From Candidatus Kerfeldbacteria bacterium (GTDB taxonomy: Bacteria; Patescibacteriota; Patescibacteriia; SBBC01), in the NCBI GenBank assembly GCA_903854795.1, contig CAINXF010000160.1:1-14715 (forward strand): a stretch of 14,715 nt of DNA, read 5' to 3'. Position 1 is the first letter of the stretch. Each line of letters starts with the position of its first letter. Below the pieces are notes generated by a model, which did no database searches, was not told where the DNA came from, and saw only the letters and a list, made by a program, of their open reading frames with translations. The translations under genes were made by a program, and so were the position numbers. Below are positions 6,979-13,464 of the stretch, piece by piece.

Positions 6979-7627
6979 GAAGTTGTGCGATAAAGTGGAT
7001 AAAGTGTGTTTCAATATCCCGCCATTGTTTGATCGTCCTCCCCATATCGACGAGCCGCAGGTTAAGTTTATCAATAATATTGTGTTGTATGTATTCCTCG
7101 TCCCATACGCGACGGAGGTGACCATCATCGTCCATTCTTAAATTCGGCGCAACCTCGATTCCACGAGCGACGCGGGGATCGTCCGAAGGCTTTCCCTGCA
7201 TCATGAGATATCCGGTTTCTTTGAGCGACGGAAGAAGCGTCGTTAAAAAGCGCTCGAGATCTTCGTCTTAAAGATGGAGCGAAGACCGGGAATAGAAGGC
7301 ATTAAAAAGTATGAGACGCCATTATTGGGAGATGCTCGGCATCTGCAACTACTGGATGTAGCAGGTCGTTTGTGCCGTCTCGTTGTGCCGCTGCCATTAA
7401 TTGCGACAGTGCGACTTGAGAAAAATCGAGCGCCACTACTTCGGCGTGCTTCTTGCGTGCAAAGAACCGCACATCGCGGCCGTTTGCCGCGCCGAGCTCG
7501 AGGACGCTTCTGTTCTCGGGAATGAGCGGAAGACAACGTTCAGCAAAAAGGTTTGGGCGTGCTTCAAGTTCATTAAATTCCCCCTCGCGTTCCAGAATTG
7601 TTGCTGGTCAGGAACTCCTTCTTTCAT
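6971..7627 (-). pseudogene. Class I SAM-dependent methyltransferase, multiply disrupted
   Basis: Piecing the minus-strand frames together recovers a coherent protein of about 218 residues. From ATG at 7627 the frame gives MKEGVPDQQQFWNARGN and KHAQT. Near 7545-7555 it shifts into a second frame encoding FAERCLPLIPENRSVLELG, the SAM motif I (LELGAANGRDVRFFA), the motif II acidic strand (VVALDFS) and a VVADAEHLPIM strand. Near 7304-7310 it shifts back to the first frame (FNAFYSRSSLHL), meets TAA, and continues DEDLERFLTTLLPSLKETGY through to TGA at 6971-6973. Both shifts lie at runs of five A (plus strand) and they compensate each other. The family would be a Methyltransf_11/TehB-like small-molecule or RNA methyltransferase. 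It was the first gene of a coupled pair with the Nudix pseudogene. Two shifts and a stop make an assembly error alone unlikely. Confidence 0.75.
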
Positions 7628-7862
7628 GTATGTCCGTTACAATGATAATTATGACGTTAAGTATACAGAAAGAAGCTCTGCTGGGTACTCGGGGTACATC
7701 ATATGATAATAGAAATATCAGACGAAATATTGTTTTGTGAAGCGGTGTGAAATATCCAGGCACCATGTCATGACCAGTAGTAACATGGAAAATCGACCGG
7801 AAGCCTAATAATACAGAGCGTCATTGCACGTTTCGGGTCGGCTTATTATGCGAGACGCCTTG
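7628..7862. other. Divergent intergenic region
   Basis: An AT-rich stretch between the decayed minus-strand operon and the plus-strand nucleotide cluster; no gene is supported here. GAAATAT occurs three times in direct orientation (7712-7718, 7724-7730, 7749-7755), spaced by 12 and 25 bases, and ATCATATGAT (near 7698-7707) is a perfect palindrome. On the minus strand TATCAT (7642-7647) could be the -10 of the dead methyltransferase gene. Confidence 0.35.
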
Positions 7863-7871
7863 TGCTATCAT
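7863..7871 (+). promoter_or_regulatory. Extended -10 promoter, leaderless start
   Basis: TG-C-TATCAT (TG at 7863-7864, hexamer 7866-7871) is an extended -10, and the ATG at 7878 lies seven bases past the hexamer. This is the same geometry as the glycosyltransferase gene, again predicting a leaderless transcript. Confidence 0.5.
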
Positions 7872-7877
7872 ATGTGC

Positions 7878-8324
7878 ATGAAAGTCTTCTTCACGGCCTC
7901 ATCATCAGGTAGTCAAAAGGCGCATAGGGAGAATTATTTGCAGATTCTCGAGATATTGCAGTCGTTATCGCACAAGATAACAAATCCTTACTACGCCGCA
8001 ACGATCAAAGAAGACGGGCATGCTGATGGCGATGTCGTGCAAACCGACGATGTCTCCGACGCGCTACGGAAACGGATAGCCTACTCCGATTGCGTCATTG
8101 CCGAGATAACGGTACCATCAATCTCGTTAGGCATACAGATCGAGTATGCCCTTAACAAAAAGATACGCGTGTTATGTCTCTACAAGAAGGGTTGCAACGG
8201 GGATTTGCCGCTCATGGTGCGTGATGATAGGAATCCTCGGCTGTTCAAGGAGGATTATACGAGCGAGAGCGTCGCCGGTTTAATAAAAAAGTTCATTTCC
8301 CAAGTTCCTGGCAGTAGCACGTGA
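7878..8324 (+). CDS. DNPH1/RCL-like nucleotide N-glycosidase homologue (NDT superfamily)
   Basis: A 148-residue member of the nucleoside 2-deoxyribosyltransferase superfamily, closest in pattern to DNPH1 (RCL), which splits deoxynucleoside 5'-monophosphates, classically dGMP, into base and deoxyribose 5-phosphate. It opens with the strand MKVFFTASSSGS. The core reads SDCVIAEITVPS and then LNKKIRVLCLYKK, matching human DNPH1 (ADVVVAEVTQPS, then NKRILCLFR) without gaps. Oddly, at the position of the family's catalytic Glu (GYE in DNPH1) this protein has Gln (LGIQIEYA), with a Glu two residues later. It may use that Glu, have another activity, or only bind nucleotides. The ATG at 7878 is chosen over one at 7824 because the fold begins there and an extended -10 precedes it. 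It is separated from the next gene by 205 bases. Confidence 0.75.
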   Translation: MKVFFTASSSGSQKAHRENYLQILEILQSLSHKITNPYYAATIKEDGHADGDVVQTDDVSDALRKRIAYSDCVIAEITVPSISLGIQIEYALNKKIRVLCLYKKGCNGDLPLMVRDDRNPRLFKEDYTSESVAGLIKKFISQVPGSST

Positions 8325-8529
8325 ACCTCAGGTGTAGTGGTTATACACGAGGCCCGCGTCTTTCGAGTGTGTCGAGAAAGAAAAATATTTATACATCAGA
8401 CACTGTGAGACAACTTTGGCGAGAACAATCAGGGTCGGACACTAGGGTCTGTAGTTTGACCTTCATACCGTACAATCTGTGCAGGCCGACCGTAATGCTT
8501 CGATTATTCGATCGTCGTTAACGGGCATT

Positions 8530-9156
8530 ATGAAAAAAACGAACTTCCACGTTGAAAGGTCGCTTCTGGGTACACCGGGGGTCGTTAACTATTCCAGACA
8601 TAAATCGGTCGAAGTGAAACCCGGCGTGTTCTCACCGATTTACATCAACCTCAAGAACACACTTCCTAGTTATGAAGTGCGGCATTTCTTTGTCAGGAAA
8701 ATGTCCGAAATCATCGGTGACGAGCCTGACTACATTTGTGGCATCGAAAGTGGCGGCACGTACTACGCCGCTGCCGTGGCAGATACCCTCATCCGTCCGG
8801 TCATTCTGTATCGGAAAGAGAGGAAGGGGTACAACGACAAGAGAATGCTCGTCGGTATGACGCCGACAAAAGGATCCGTGGTGGCGGTCATCGACGACGT
8901 GTTCGCAACGGGTGCAACGGTGTCCGGTGTCGTCTGCTTTTTCAGGAGCATAGGTTGCACCGTGCGCCTATATTCCATCTTCAGTTACGGTTTTGAAAAG
9001 GAGATCGGCAAGAAGTTAGGCGTTGAGGCGCACTCGATGGCGAACTGCAAGGATCTTTGCAAAGTGGCGCTGCAAGAAAAAATCTTCACCAAAAATGACG
9101 TTAAATGTATTGCAAAGCACGTGTTGACCTACGGTGATTATTTGAGGAAATGCTAG
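8530..9156 (+). CDS. Orotate-phosphoribosyltransferase-like PRTase
   Basis: A 208-residue type I phosphoribosyltransferase, which joins a free base to PRPP to give a nucleoside 5'-monophosphate. The PRPP loop is clear: VVAVIDDVFATGAT with Asp122, Asp123 and the ATGAT loop at 126-130. The N-terminal part (KPGVFSPIYINLKN) and the flexible-loop region around Tyr94-Tyr101 (YRKERKGY) follow the orotate enzyme (PyrE). The base is uncertain: no other pyrimidine gene is nearby, and GuaA follows directly, so xanthine or another purine is an alternative. ATG at 8530 is preferred to an upstream GTG at 8479 because homology begins there. A TACAAT at 8471-8476 may be its -10. It starts the five-gene operon, and its end (AAATGCTAG) overlaps the first possible GuaA start. 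The upstream gap 8325-8529 holds no convincing gene. Confidence 0.82.
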   Translation: MKKTNFHVERSLLGTPGVVNYSRHKSVEVKPGVFSPIYINLKNTLPSYEVRHFFVRKMSEIIGDEPDYICGIESGGTYYAAAVADTLIRPVILYRKERKGYNDKRMLVGMTPTKGSVVAVIDDVFATGATVSGVVCFFRSIGCTVRLYSIFSYGFEKEIGKKLGVEAHSMANCKDLCKVALQEKIFTKNDVKCIAKHVLTYGDYLRKC

Positions 9157-9158
9157 CC

Positions 9159-10679
9159 ATGTTCATCATCCTTGATTTCGGAAGTCAGTATACCCATTTG
9201 ATCAAGGCATCGCTCGGAAAGCTTGGGTTTTCGTCCGTCATCCTTCCAGGCGACGAACGAGCTAAGCTGCATTCGGTTGAACGCTTGGATGGCATCATTT
9301 TTTCGGGCGGCGCATCCTCGGTCTATGATGGGAATATTCGGTTCGATGCAAGATGGCTCGAGCAGGGTGTCCCCATATTGGGCATTTGCTTTGGCCACCA
9401 ACTACTCGCACGCGCGACTGGAGGAAAGGTGAAGAAGATTAGCTCTGAATTCGGAAGAGCGACCTTGAAGGTGAGTAGTGGCAACGATCTGCTCAACGGA
9501 TTGCCGAAAAGGTTCTCCGTGTGGATGAGCCATCGTGATTCGGTCGATACGCTTCCTAAGGGTTTTTCAACGTCCGCGACTAGCGATTACTCAAGTTGCG
9601 CGGTGTTCCAGAACGTCAAGAGGAAAATGTACGGACTTCAATTTCATCCCGAAGTCTCGAACACAGAACATGGTCAACAAATTCTTAAGAACTTCTGTGT
9701 GAGGATCTGTGGGGCACGCGCGGGAACACCATGGAGCCCACGCGATTTCATCGGTTTAAAAGTGAAAGAGGTCCGAGAGCGGGTCGGCGGTGAAAAAGTC
9801 ATCTTTGGCCTTTCTGGCGGCGTCGACTCGTTGACCATGGCCGCATTGTTGCGGAAGGCATTACCGCGCAGGCAGCTTAAGGCCGTGTACATCGATACCG
9901 GCCTCATGCCCGATGTGACGATTAACGAGGTCATGGGGTTCTGTACGCGGATGGACATTCCATTGAAGGTGCTGAAGTCGCAGAAACAGTTTTTTGAATG
10001 CCTCGCCGGTATCGAGCATCCGACCGAGAAGGGTATGGCGATAGGGAAGGAATTCATCGATGAGTTCGAGGGATACGCGCGGACGTTCGGCGCCACGTTC
10101 TTCGCGCAAGGAACGATCTGGTCGGACGTGGTCGAGAGCGGTGTGACGAAGTTCTCTTCAAGGATAAAACCGCATCATAACGTGGGTGGGCTTCCGAAGA
10201 AACTTAATTTCAAGTTGCTCGAGCCGCTGCGGGAACTGTTCAAGAACCAGGTCCGTGAGGTCGCTGAGGAATTTGATCTACCGGGCTGGGTGGTTCGGAA
10301 AAAAGTTTTCCCCGGGCCGGGGTTTGCGATCCGCGTGCAGGGCGAGGTGACGCCTGCAAAGGTGGCACTCGTGCGGAAAGCGACCAAGATCATCGAAGAT
10401 GTCATCGAACGTTCCAGCATCAAGAACAAGATATGGATGGCGTTCGCGATCCTGATCGACGTGCCCAGTCTGGGAGTGAAAGGCGACGAACATGTCGAGA
10501 ACGAACACGCGATCGTCGTGCGGGTGGTGGAGTCGAAGAATTCGATGACTGCCAATTTTTCCAGGATAGTCATGCCTTATCTGCCCGAGATCTCAAAGAG
10601 GATCACTGACGAACTCGATATCGGAAGGCTCGTATACGACATCACCGATAAGCCACCGGCCACAATAGAATGGCAATAG
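9159..10679 (+). CDS. guaA: GMP synthase (glutamine-hydrolysing)
   Basis: A 506-residue GMP synthase, which converts XMP, ATP and glutamine to GMP in the cytoplasm. Residues 1 to about 190 are the class I glutamine amidotransferase domain, with Cys77 in LGICFGHQ and the His163/Glu165 pair in LQFHPEV. The ATP-pyrophosphatase domain follows, with the PP-loop SGGVDS at 219-224. The C-terminal dimerisation/XMP domain includes HHNVGGLPKK, FPGPGFAIRV and ends KPPATIEWQ. Length is close to the E. coli protein (525). Divergences are visible: the usual GDxRxY is GDEHVENEH, and DxMTA is NSMTA. ATG at 9159 is chosen over 9150 because GAGG at 9144-9147 is too close to the latter. The 9150 start would add three residues and overlap the PRTase stop. 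The kinase start lies inside the last codons of this gene. Confidence 0.93.
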   Translation: MFIILDFGSQYTHLIKASLGKLGFSSVILPGDERAKLHSVERLDGIIFSGGASSVYDGNIRFDARWLEQGVPILGICFGHQLLARATGGKVKKISSEFGRATLKVSSGNDLLNGLPKRFSVWMSHRDSVDTLPKGFSTSATSDYSSCAVFQNVKRKMYGLQFHPEVSNTEHGQQILKNFCVRICGARAGTPWSPRDFIGLKVKEVRERVGGEKVIFGLSGGVDSLTMAALLRKALPRRQLKAVYIDTGLMPDVTINEVMGFCTRMDIPLKVLKSQKQFFECLAGIEHPTEKGMAIGKEFIDEFEGYARTFGATFFAQGTIWSDVVESGVTKFSSRIKPHHNVGGLPKKLNFKLLEPLRELFKNQVREVAEEFDLPGWVVRKKVFPGPGFAIRVQGEVTPAKVALVRKATKIIEDVIERSSIKNKIWMAFAILIDVPSLGVKGDEHVENEHAIVVRVVESKNSMTANFSRIVMPYLPEISKRITDELDIGRLVYDITDKPPATIEWQ

Positions 10680-11305
10680 CACGCGCGCCAGTGATACCGA
10701 TGGTTGTTCCCATACCAAAGGCGCATTTCAGCCTTGAAGGGATTGACGGTGTCGGGAAGACCACGCAACTGTTAAGGTTAGAAAAAGAACTGACCCTGAA
10801 AGGTATTCCCGTTCAGATAGGCAGGTGCCCGAGCGCCACCCCGGTGGGTGAGTTTCTGCGCAGTAACATGGGCGTTCTCGGAACGTGGGAACGTAACACG
10901 CTGTTCCTCATGGACATGATCGAAACGTTGCGCACTAATGATAGCAGTGGAAAAATATTACTGTGGGACAGATATAAGGATTCAAATCGAGTGGCAAACA
11001 AGGACATGACGTTGCAAGATGCTGAGGCGTCGGTCGCGTGTTTACCGGAGACCACGAGGACGTTCTTACTAGATCTCGATCCGGAGACAATCATCGTCGC
11101 CCGCAAGGAATCGCTACATGGGGATTCGCTCGATCTAGAATGGCAGAGAGAGAAAAGGAGGCGGTACCTTCGCTTGGCAGAACGGGATCATCAAAGGGTC
11201 GTAGTTATCGATGCTGCGATGAAAGAGAGCGACATCACCACGCGCATCGTCCGATGCATTATTGAGGACCTTAAAAAATTTGACGCGTTTGATAAAAGTA
11301 TTTGA
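10670..11305 (+). CDS. Thymidylate-kinase-like P-loop nucleotide kinase
   Basis: A 211-residue kinase of the thymidylate kinase superfamily, which would phosphorylate a nucleoside monophosphate with ATP. The P-loop GIDGVGKT is at residues 24-31, and the DRY motif (WDRYKDS) is at 100-102. LLDLDPE and a basic LID-like helix (QREKRRRYLRLAERD) follow in family order. The acceptor pocket is altered. The family's GGTP segment reads SATP (55-58). The LFAADR segment whose Arg contacts dTMP reads LFLMDM (78-83). The SxAYQ stretch reads SNRVAN (105-110). dTMP is therefore doubtful, and GMP or a modified nucleotide is conceivable given the neighbour. The ATG at 10670 overlaps the last 10 bases of guaA. 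A start at 10700 (MVVPIPKAHFS) would better match the family's usual N-terminus, and neither has a clear ribosome binding site. Confidence 0.82.
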   Translation: MAIARAPVIPMVVPIPKAHFSLEGIDGVGKTTQLLRLEKELTLKGIPVQIGRCPSATPVGEFLRSNMGVLGTWERNTLFLMDMIETLRTNDSSGKILLWDRYKDSNRVANKDMTLQDAEASVACLPETTRTFLLDLDPETIIVARKESLHGDSLDLEWQREKRRRYLRLAERDHQRVVVIDAAMKESDITTRIVRCIIEDLKKFDAFDKSI

Positions 11306-11313
11306 ACTTCACC

Positions 11314-12006
11314 ATGGCAACAACATTCACCGATATCGATAGCGTAGGAAAAAGGTATCGTTTTTCAACGAAGTTGCCGATCATTGGAGACGAGGAGGGT
11401 GTATTACTCACGAGCTACCAGGCTGCGTCCGAACATACCGCAGCAAGAATCCTCGAAAAACTTGGCAAGGTGAATGTGTTCGAGATATGCAGCGGTGTGG
11501 GTGGTACAACGGTATTCCTGGCGAAGCGCATGGCGCATGTGTACGCATTGGACATCAATCCGGTACGGATCGAGGCGGCAAAGATCAACGCACGGACGTT
11601 CGACGTACTGACCAAGATCACGTATATCCAAGGTGACGCCCTCGACGACAAAATCATCGACCAACTGCGTGCCAAGGATATTGACGCAGTGGTGTCCGAC
11701 GTGGAATGGCGGGAAGACCTTTCACGGTCACTTTCCGAAACGACCCCGGACATCGACAAGACCATCCCAAATACGTCGGCTTTATATAGAAAGATGACAA
11801 CCGCGCTCACGCGTAACCTCATAATGCACATGGCCGCCAACACCGACAAACAGCAGTTGCGCCAGCTCGGCTCGTGCGAGATCGAGGAGATGACCTACCA
11901 AGGTCGCGTGAAATTCATCAACGTCTACTTCGGAGCATTAATCAATGCCGTTGGTGTGACGCGGTTCGATATGGACAACAGCGTAGACCAAACGCAGTTG
12001 TCATAG
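11314..12006 (+). CDS. TGS1-like (guanine-N2) methyltransferase
   Basis: A 230-residue SAM-dependent methyltransferase resembling trimethylguanosine synthase (TGS1, Methyltransf_15). That family methylates the exocyclic N2 of guanine, classically in RNA caps. Matching blocks in order are: GDEEGVLLTS (TGS1 FDxGIxLD); motif I at 57-64 with SGVGG (TGS1 CGVGG); LDINPVRIEAAKINA with Asp80 (TGS1 IDIDPVKIALARNNA); KITYIQGDAL with Asp108; and at the end KFINVYFGALI (TGS1 KTITAYFGDLI). Motif IV, normally SPPWGGP, is SDVEWRE at 128-134; the Trp seems kept but the Pro-Pro and Gly-Gly are lost. Substrate or activity may therefore differ. ATG at 11314 is chosen over an upstream TTG at 11302. It starts 8 bases after the kinase. 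A diverged RNA methyltransferase is the main alternative. Confidence 0.75.
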   Translation: MATTFTDIDSVGKRYRFSTKLPIIGDEEGVLLTSYQAASEHTAARILEKLGKVNVFEICSGVGGTTVFLAKRMAHVYALDINPVRIEAAKINARTFDVLTKITYIQGDALDDKIIDQLRAKDIDAVVSDVEWREDLSRSLSETTPDIDKTIPNTSALYRKMTTALTRNLIMHMAANTDKQQLRQLGSCEIEEMTYQGRVKFINVYFGALINAVGVTRFDMDNSVDQTQLS

Positions 12007-12022
12007 TAGAATAAGCTCACGT

Positions 12023-12466
12023 ATGGCAGACCTCGCAACGGACAAGACGCACCTGATACTCGTGAATGCTGTCGTCGAAAAAGATGGCAAGATCCTTGTT
12101 GCACAACGATCGTGGGAAGAAACCCATGAACCTGGGAAATGGACGATCCCAGGAGGAAAGGTCGAGCGGACAGCCGGAGACGTCTGGAACATTATCGAAG
12201 AAACTCTGAAAAAAGAGGTCATGGAAGAAACGGGTGTGGGCATCACCGACGATGCGCAGCTTTTGTCTAATAACACCTTTATCCGATCGACGGGTCAACA
12301 CGTCGTCGCGTTGATTTTCATGTGCCATTGGAAATCAGGTGCAGGCACGTCGTTGGAGGATACGATAGGTATCAAATGGATCACGCAGGAAGAACTTGGC
12401 CAAATGGAATTCGCCCCGAACGTCAAACACTACATTCAAAAAGGGTTCGACACGCTCAAAAAGTGA
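12023..12466 (+). CDS. Nudix hydrolase
   Basis: A 147-residue Nudix hydrolase, an Mg-dependent pyrophosphohydrolase acting on nucleoside diphosphates linked to another moiety, often for nucleotide sanitation or decapping. The start of the Nudix box is IPGGKVE at 42-48 and its end is KKEVMEETGV at 63-72, with the metal ligands Glu65, Glu68 and Glu69. The canonical Arg is Lys64. Between the two halves there are about seven extra residues (RTAGDVWNII, then EET), so the box does not fit GX5EX7REUXEEXGU exactly. The IPGGKVE pattern resembles MutT-like nucleotide hydrolases. It is the last gene of the operon, 16 bases after the methyltransferase, with no obvious ribosome binding site. It is not a copy of the decayed Nudix at 6442-6978, whose box is canonical. 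Confidence 0.88.
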   Translation: MADLATDKTHLILVNAVVEKDGKILVAQRSWEETHEPGKWTIPGGKVERTAGDVWNIIEETLKKEVMEETGVGITDDAQLLSNNTFIRSTGQHVVALIFMCHWKSGAGTSLEDTIGIKWITQEELGQMEFAPNVKHYIQKGFDTLKK

Positions 12467-12565
12467 AATGAGCGTAGGTACAATACGAGAAAGTCGAGAA
12501 GTAGTGCAATTGAATATAGGCCACTGACCGCGTAAGGGCCATTGGTAATTTCGTATACGTGGTAT

Positions 12566-12611
12566 AAGAAAATTCCCGGCCTAGCGGCTAGCCCGAGGAG
12601 GGCCCGCCGGG
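12566..12611 (-). terminator. Terminator of the tRNA-Lys transcript
   Basis: On the minus strand a GC-rich structure closed by CCCGGC/GCCGGG (12606-12611 with 12575-12580) is followed by AATTTTCTT (12566-12574). Inner small stems (GCCC/GGGC and CTAG/CTAG) fill the loop. The order, tRNA then hairpin then T tract, suits intrinsic termination. The rest of the 12467-12644 gap holds no supported gene. Confidence 0.6.
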
Positions 12612-12644
12612 CGGAACCGGGTCCGGAAATCATGGTATAAACCT

Positions 12645-12720
12645 TGGTGGGCACAGCAGGGCTCGAACCTGCGACCCGCTGCTTAAGAGGCAGCTGCTCT
12701 ACCAACTGAGCTATGTGCCC
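12645..12720 (-). tRNA. tRNA-Lys (anticodon CTT)
   Basis: Read on the minus strand, the 76 bases fold as a full cloverleaf: acceptor GGGCACA/TGTGCCC, D stem GCTC/GAGC, anticodon stem GCTGC/GCAGC with loop CTCTTAA, and T arm GCAGG-TTCGAGC-CCTGC. Bases 34-36 are CTT, which reads AAG (lysine). The discriminator is A and CCA is encoded. A five-base variable region is present, so it is a class I tRNA. Confidence 0.97.
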
Positions 12721-12788
12721 TCGTACCAATTCGAGGAGGAAAACATCGTTACTGTGAAGTGAGCTATCAGACCACGATAACGCCAGCT

Positions 12789-12817
12789 AGTGTAGTCGAA
12801 GTGTGGTAAAAAATCAA
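12789..12817 (-). promoter_or_regulatory. Promoter of the tRNA-Lys gene
   Basis: On the minus strand TTGATT (12812-12817) and TACACT (12789-12794) are 17 bases apart. Transcription would start near 12782, about 60 bases before the mature tRNA. The -35 overlaps the stop codon of the DedA-family gene. Confidence 0.55.
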
Positions 12818-13461
12818 GCCCTCGGCGTCCGTCGGAAGTATCCCGCGACCATTTGCCATACTCCACGTCTTCGTTCGGGCGTTTTTAGCATGTGCAGGAT
12901 GCCCGGCAGTACCGAAAAGATGATGATGAGCGCAATGATCGGAAGTATGTACTTATCGACGCCTGGCACCTTCGATCCGAGCCAGTACCCGCCGAGCGTG
13001 AGCCCACCGGTCCAGATCGCGCCGCCGATGACGTTGAACGAAAGGAATTTCCGCCAGTCCATCTTCGCGATTCCTGCGACGATCGGCGCGAACGTGCGGA
13101 CGACCGGCACGAATCGCGCGAGGACGATGGTCTTCGAGCCGTGTTTTCCATAGAATGTCTGGGCTTTATCGGCATTTTCCTTCTTGAAGAGCCGCGAGTC
13201 AGGGCGGTTGAACACGCGTGGGCCATACTTAAACCCGAACATGTAGCCGACCTGCGTACCGACGACCGAGGCGACGAAGACCAAGATCGCTAGCGGTGTG
13301 ATGCCGAGGAGTCCCTGTGACGCGAGAAAGCCCGCGGTGAAGAGCAGCGAGTCGCCCGGTAGGAAGAAGCCGACGAGAAGGCCGTTTTCGGCGAATATCA
13401 CCGTACCGACGCCGATATAGCCGACCGACCTGACGATTGATTCTGGATCGAGTAGGTTCAT
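12814..13461 (-). CDS. DedA-family integral membrane protein (SNARE-associated/VTT domain)
   Basis: A 215-residue inner-membrane protein of the DedA family, whose members act in lipid scrambling (undecaprenyl phosphate or phospholipid flipping) and membrane homeostasis. In order there are: an N-terminal re-entrant region with ENGLLVGFFLPGDSLLF; a long hydrophobic segment (GITPLAILVFVASVVGTQ); the family's Arg motif in ARFVPVVRTFAPIVAG; a second re-entrant/TM stretch (FLSFNVIGGAIWTGGLTLGG); and a final membrane helix (YILPIIALIIIFSVLPG) before a basic tail. Length is typical. The start MNLLDPESIV at 13461 is preferred to a Met 19 codons upstream, because a promoter and hairpin occupy that space. 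Which lipid it moves cannot be read from the sequence. Confidence 0.92.
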   Translation of the reverse strand: MNLLDPESIVRSVGYIGVGTVIFAENGLLVGFFLPGDSLLFTAGFLASQGLLGITPLAILVFVASVVGTQVGYMFGFKYGPRVFNRPDSRLFKKENADKAQTFYGKHGSKTIVLARFVPVVRTFAPIVAGIAKMDWRKFLSFNVIGGAIWTGGLTLGGYWLGSKVPGVDKYILPIIALIIIFSVLPGILHMLKTPERRRGVWQMVAGYFRRTPRA

Positions 13462-13464
13462 AAG

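Noticed and set aside
8321..8521. Plus-strand 66-residue frame between the DNPH1-like and PRTase genes
   Set aside because: No ribosome binding site, no recognisable motifs and arginine-rich random-looking composition; treated as non-coding.
12436..12729. Minus-strand 97-residue frame beginning MVRGHIAQLVEQLPLKQRV
   Set aside because: This is the well-known false protein obtained by translating a tRNA gene; the frame lies on tRNA-Lys.
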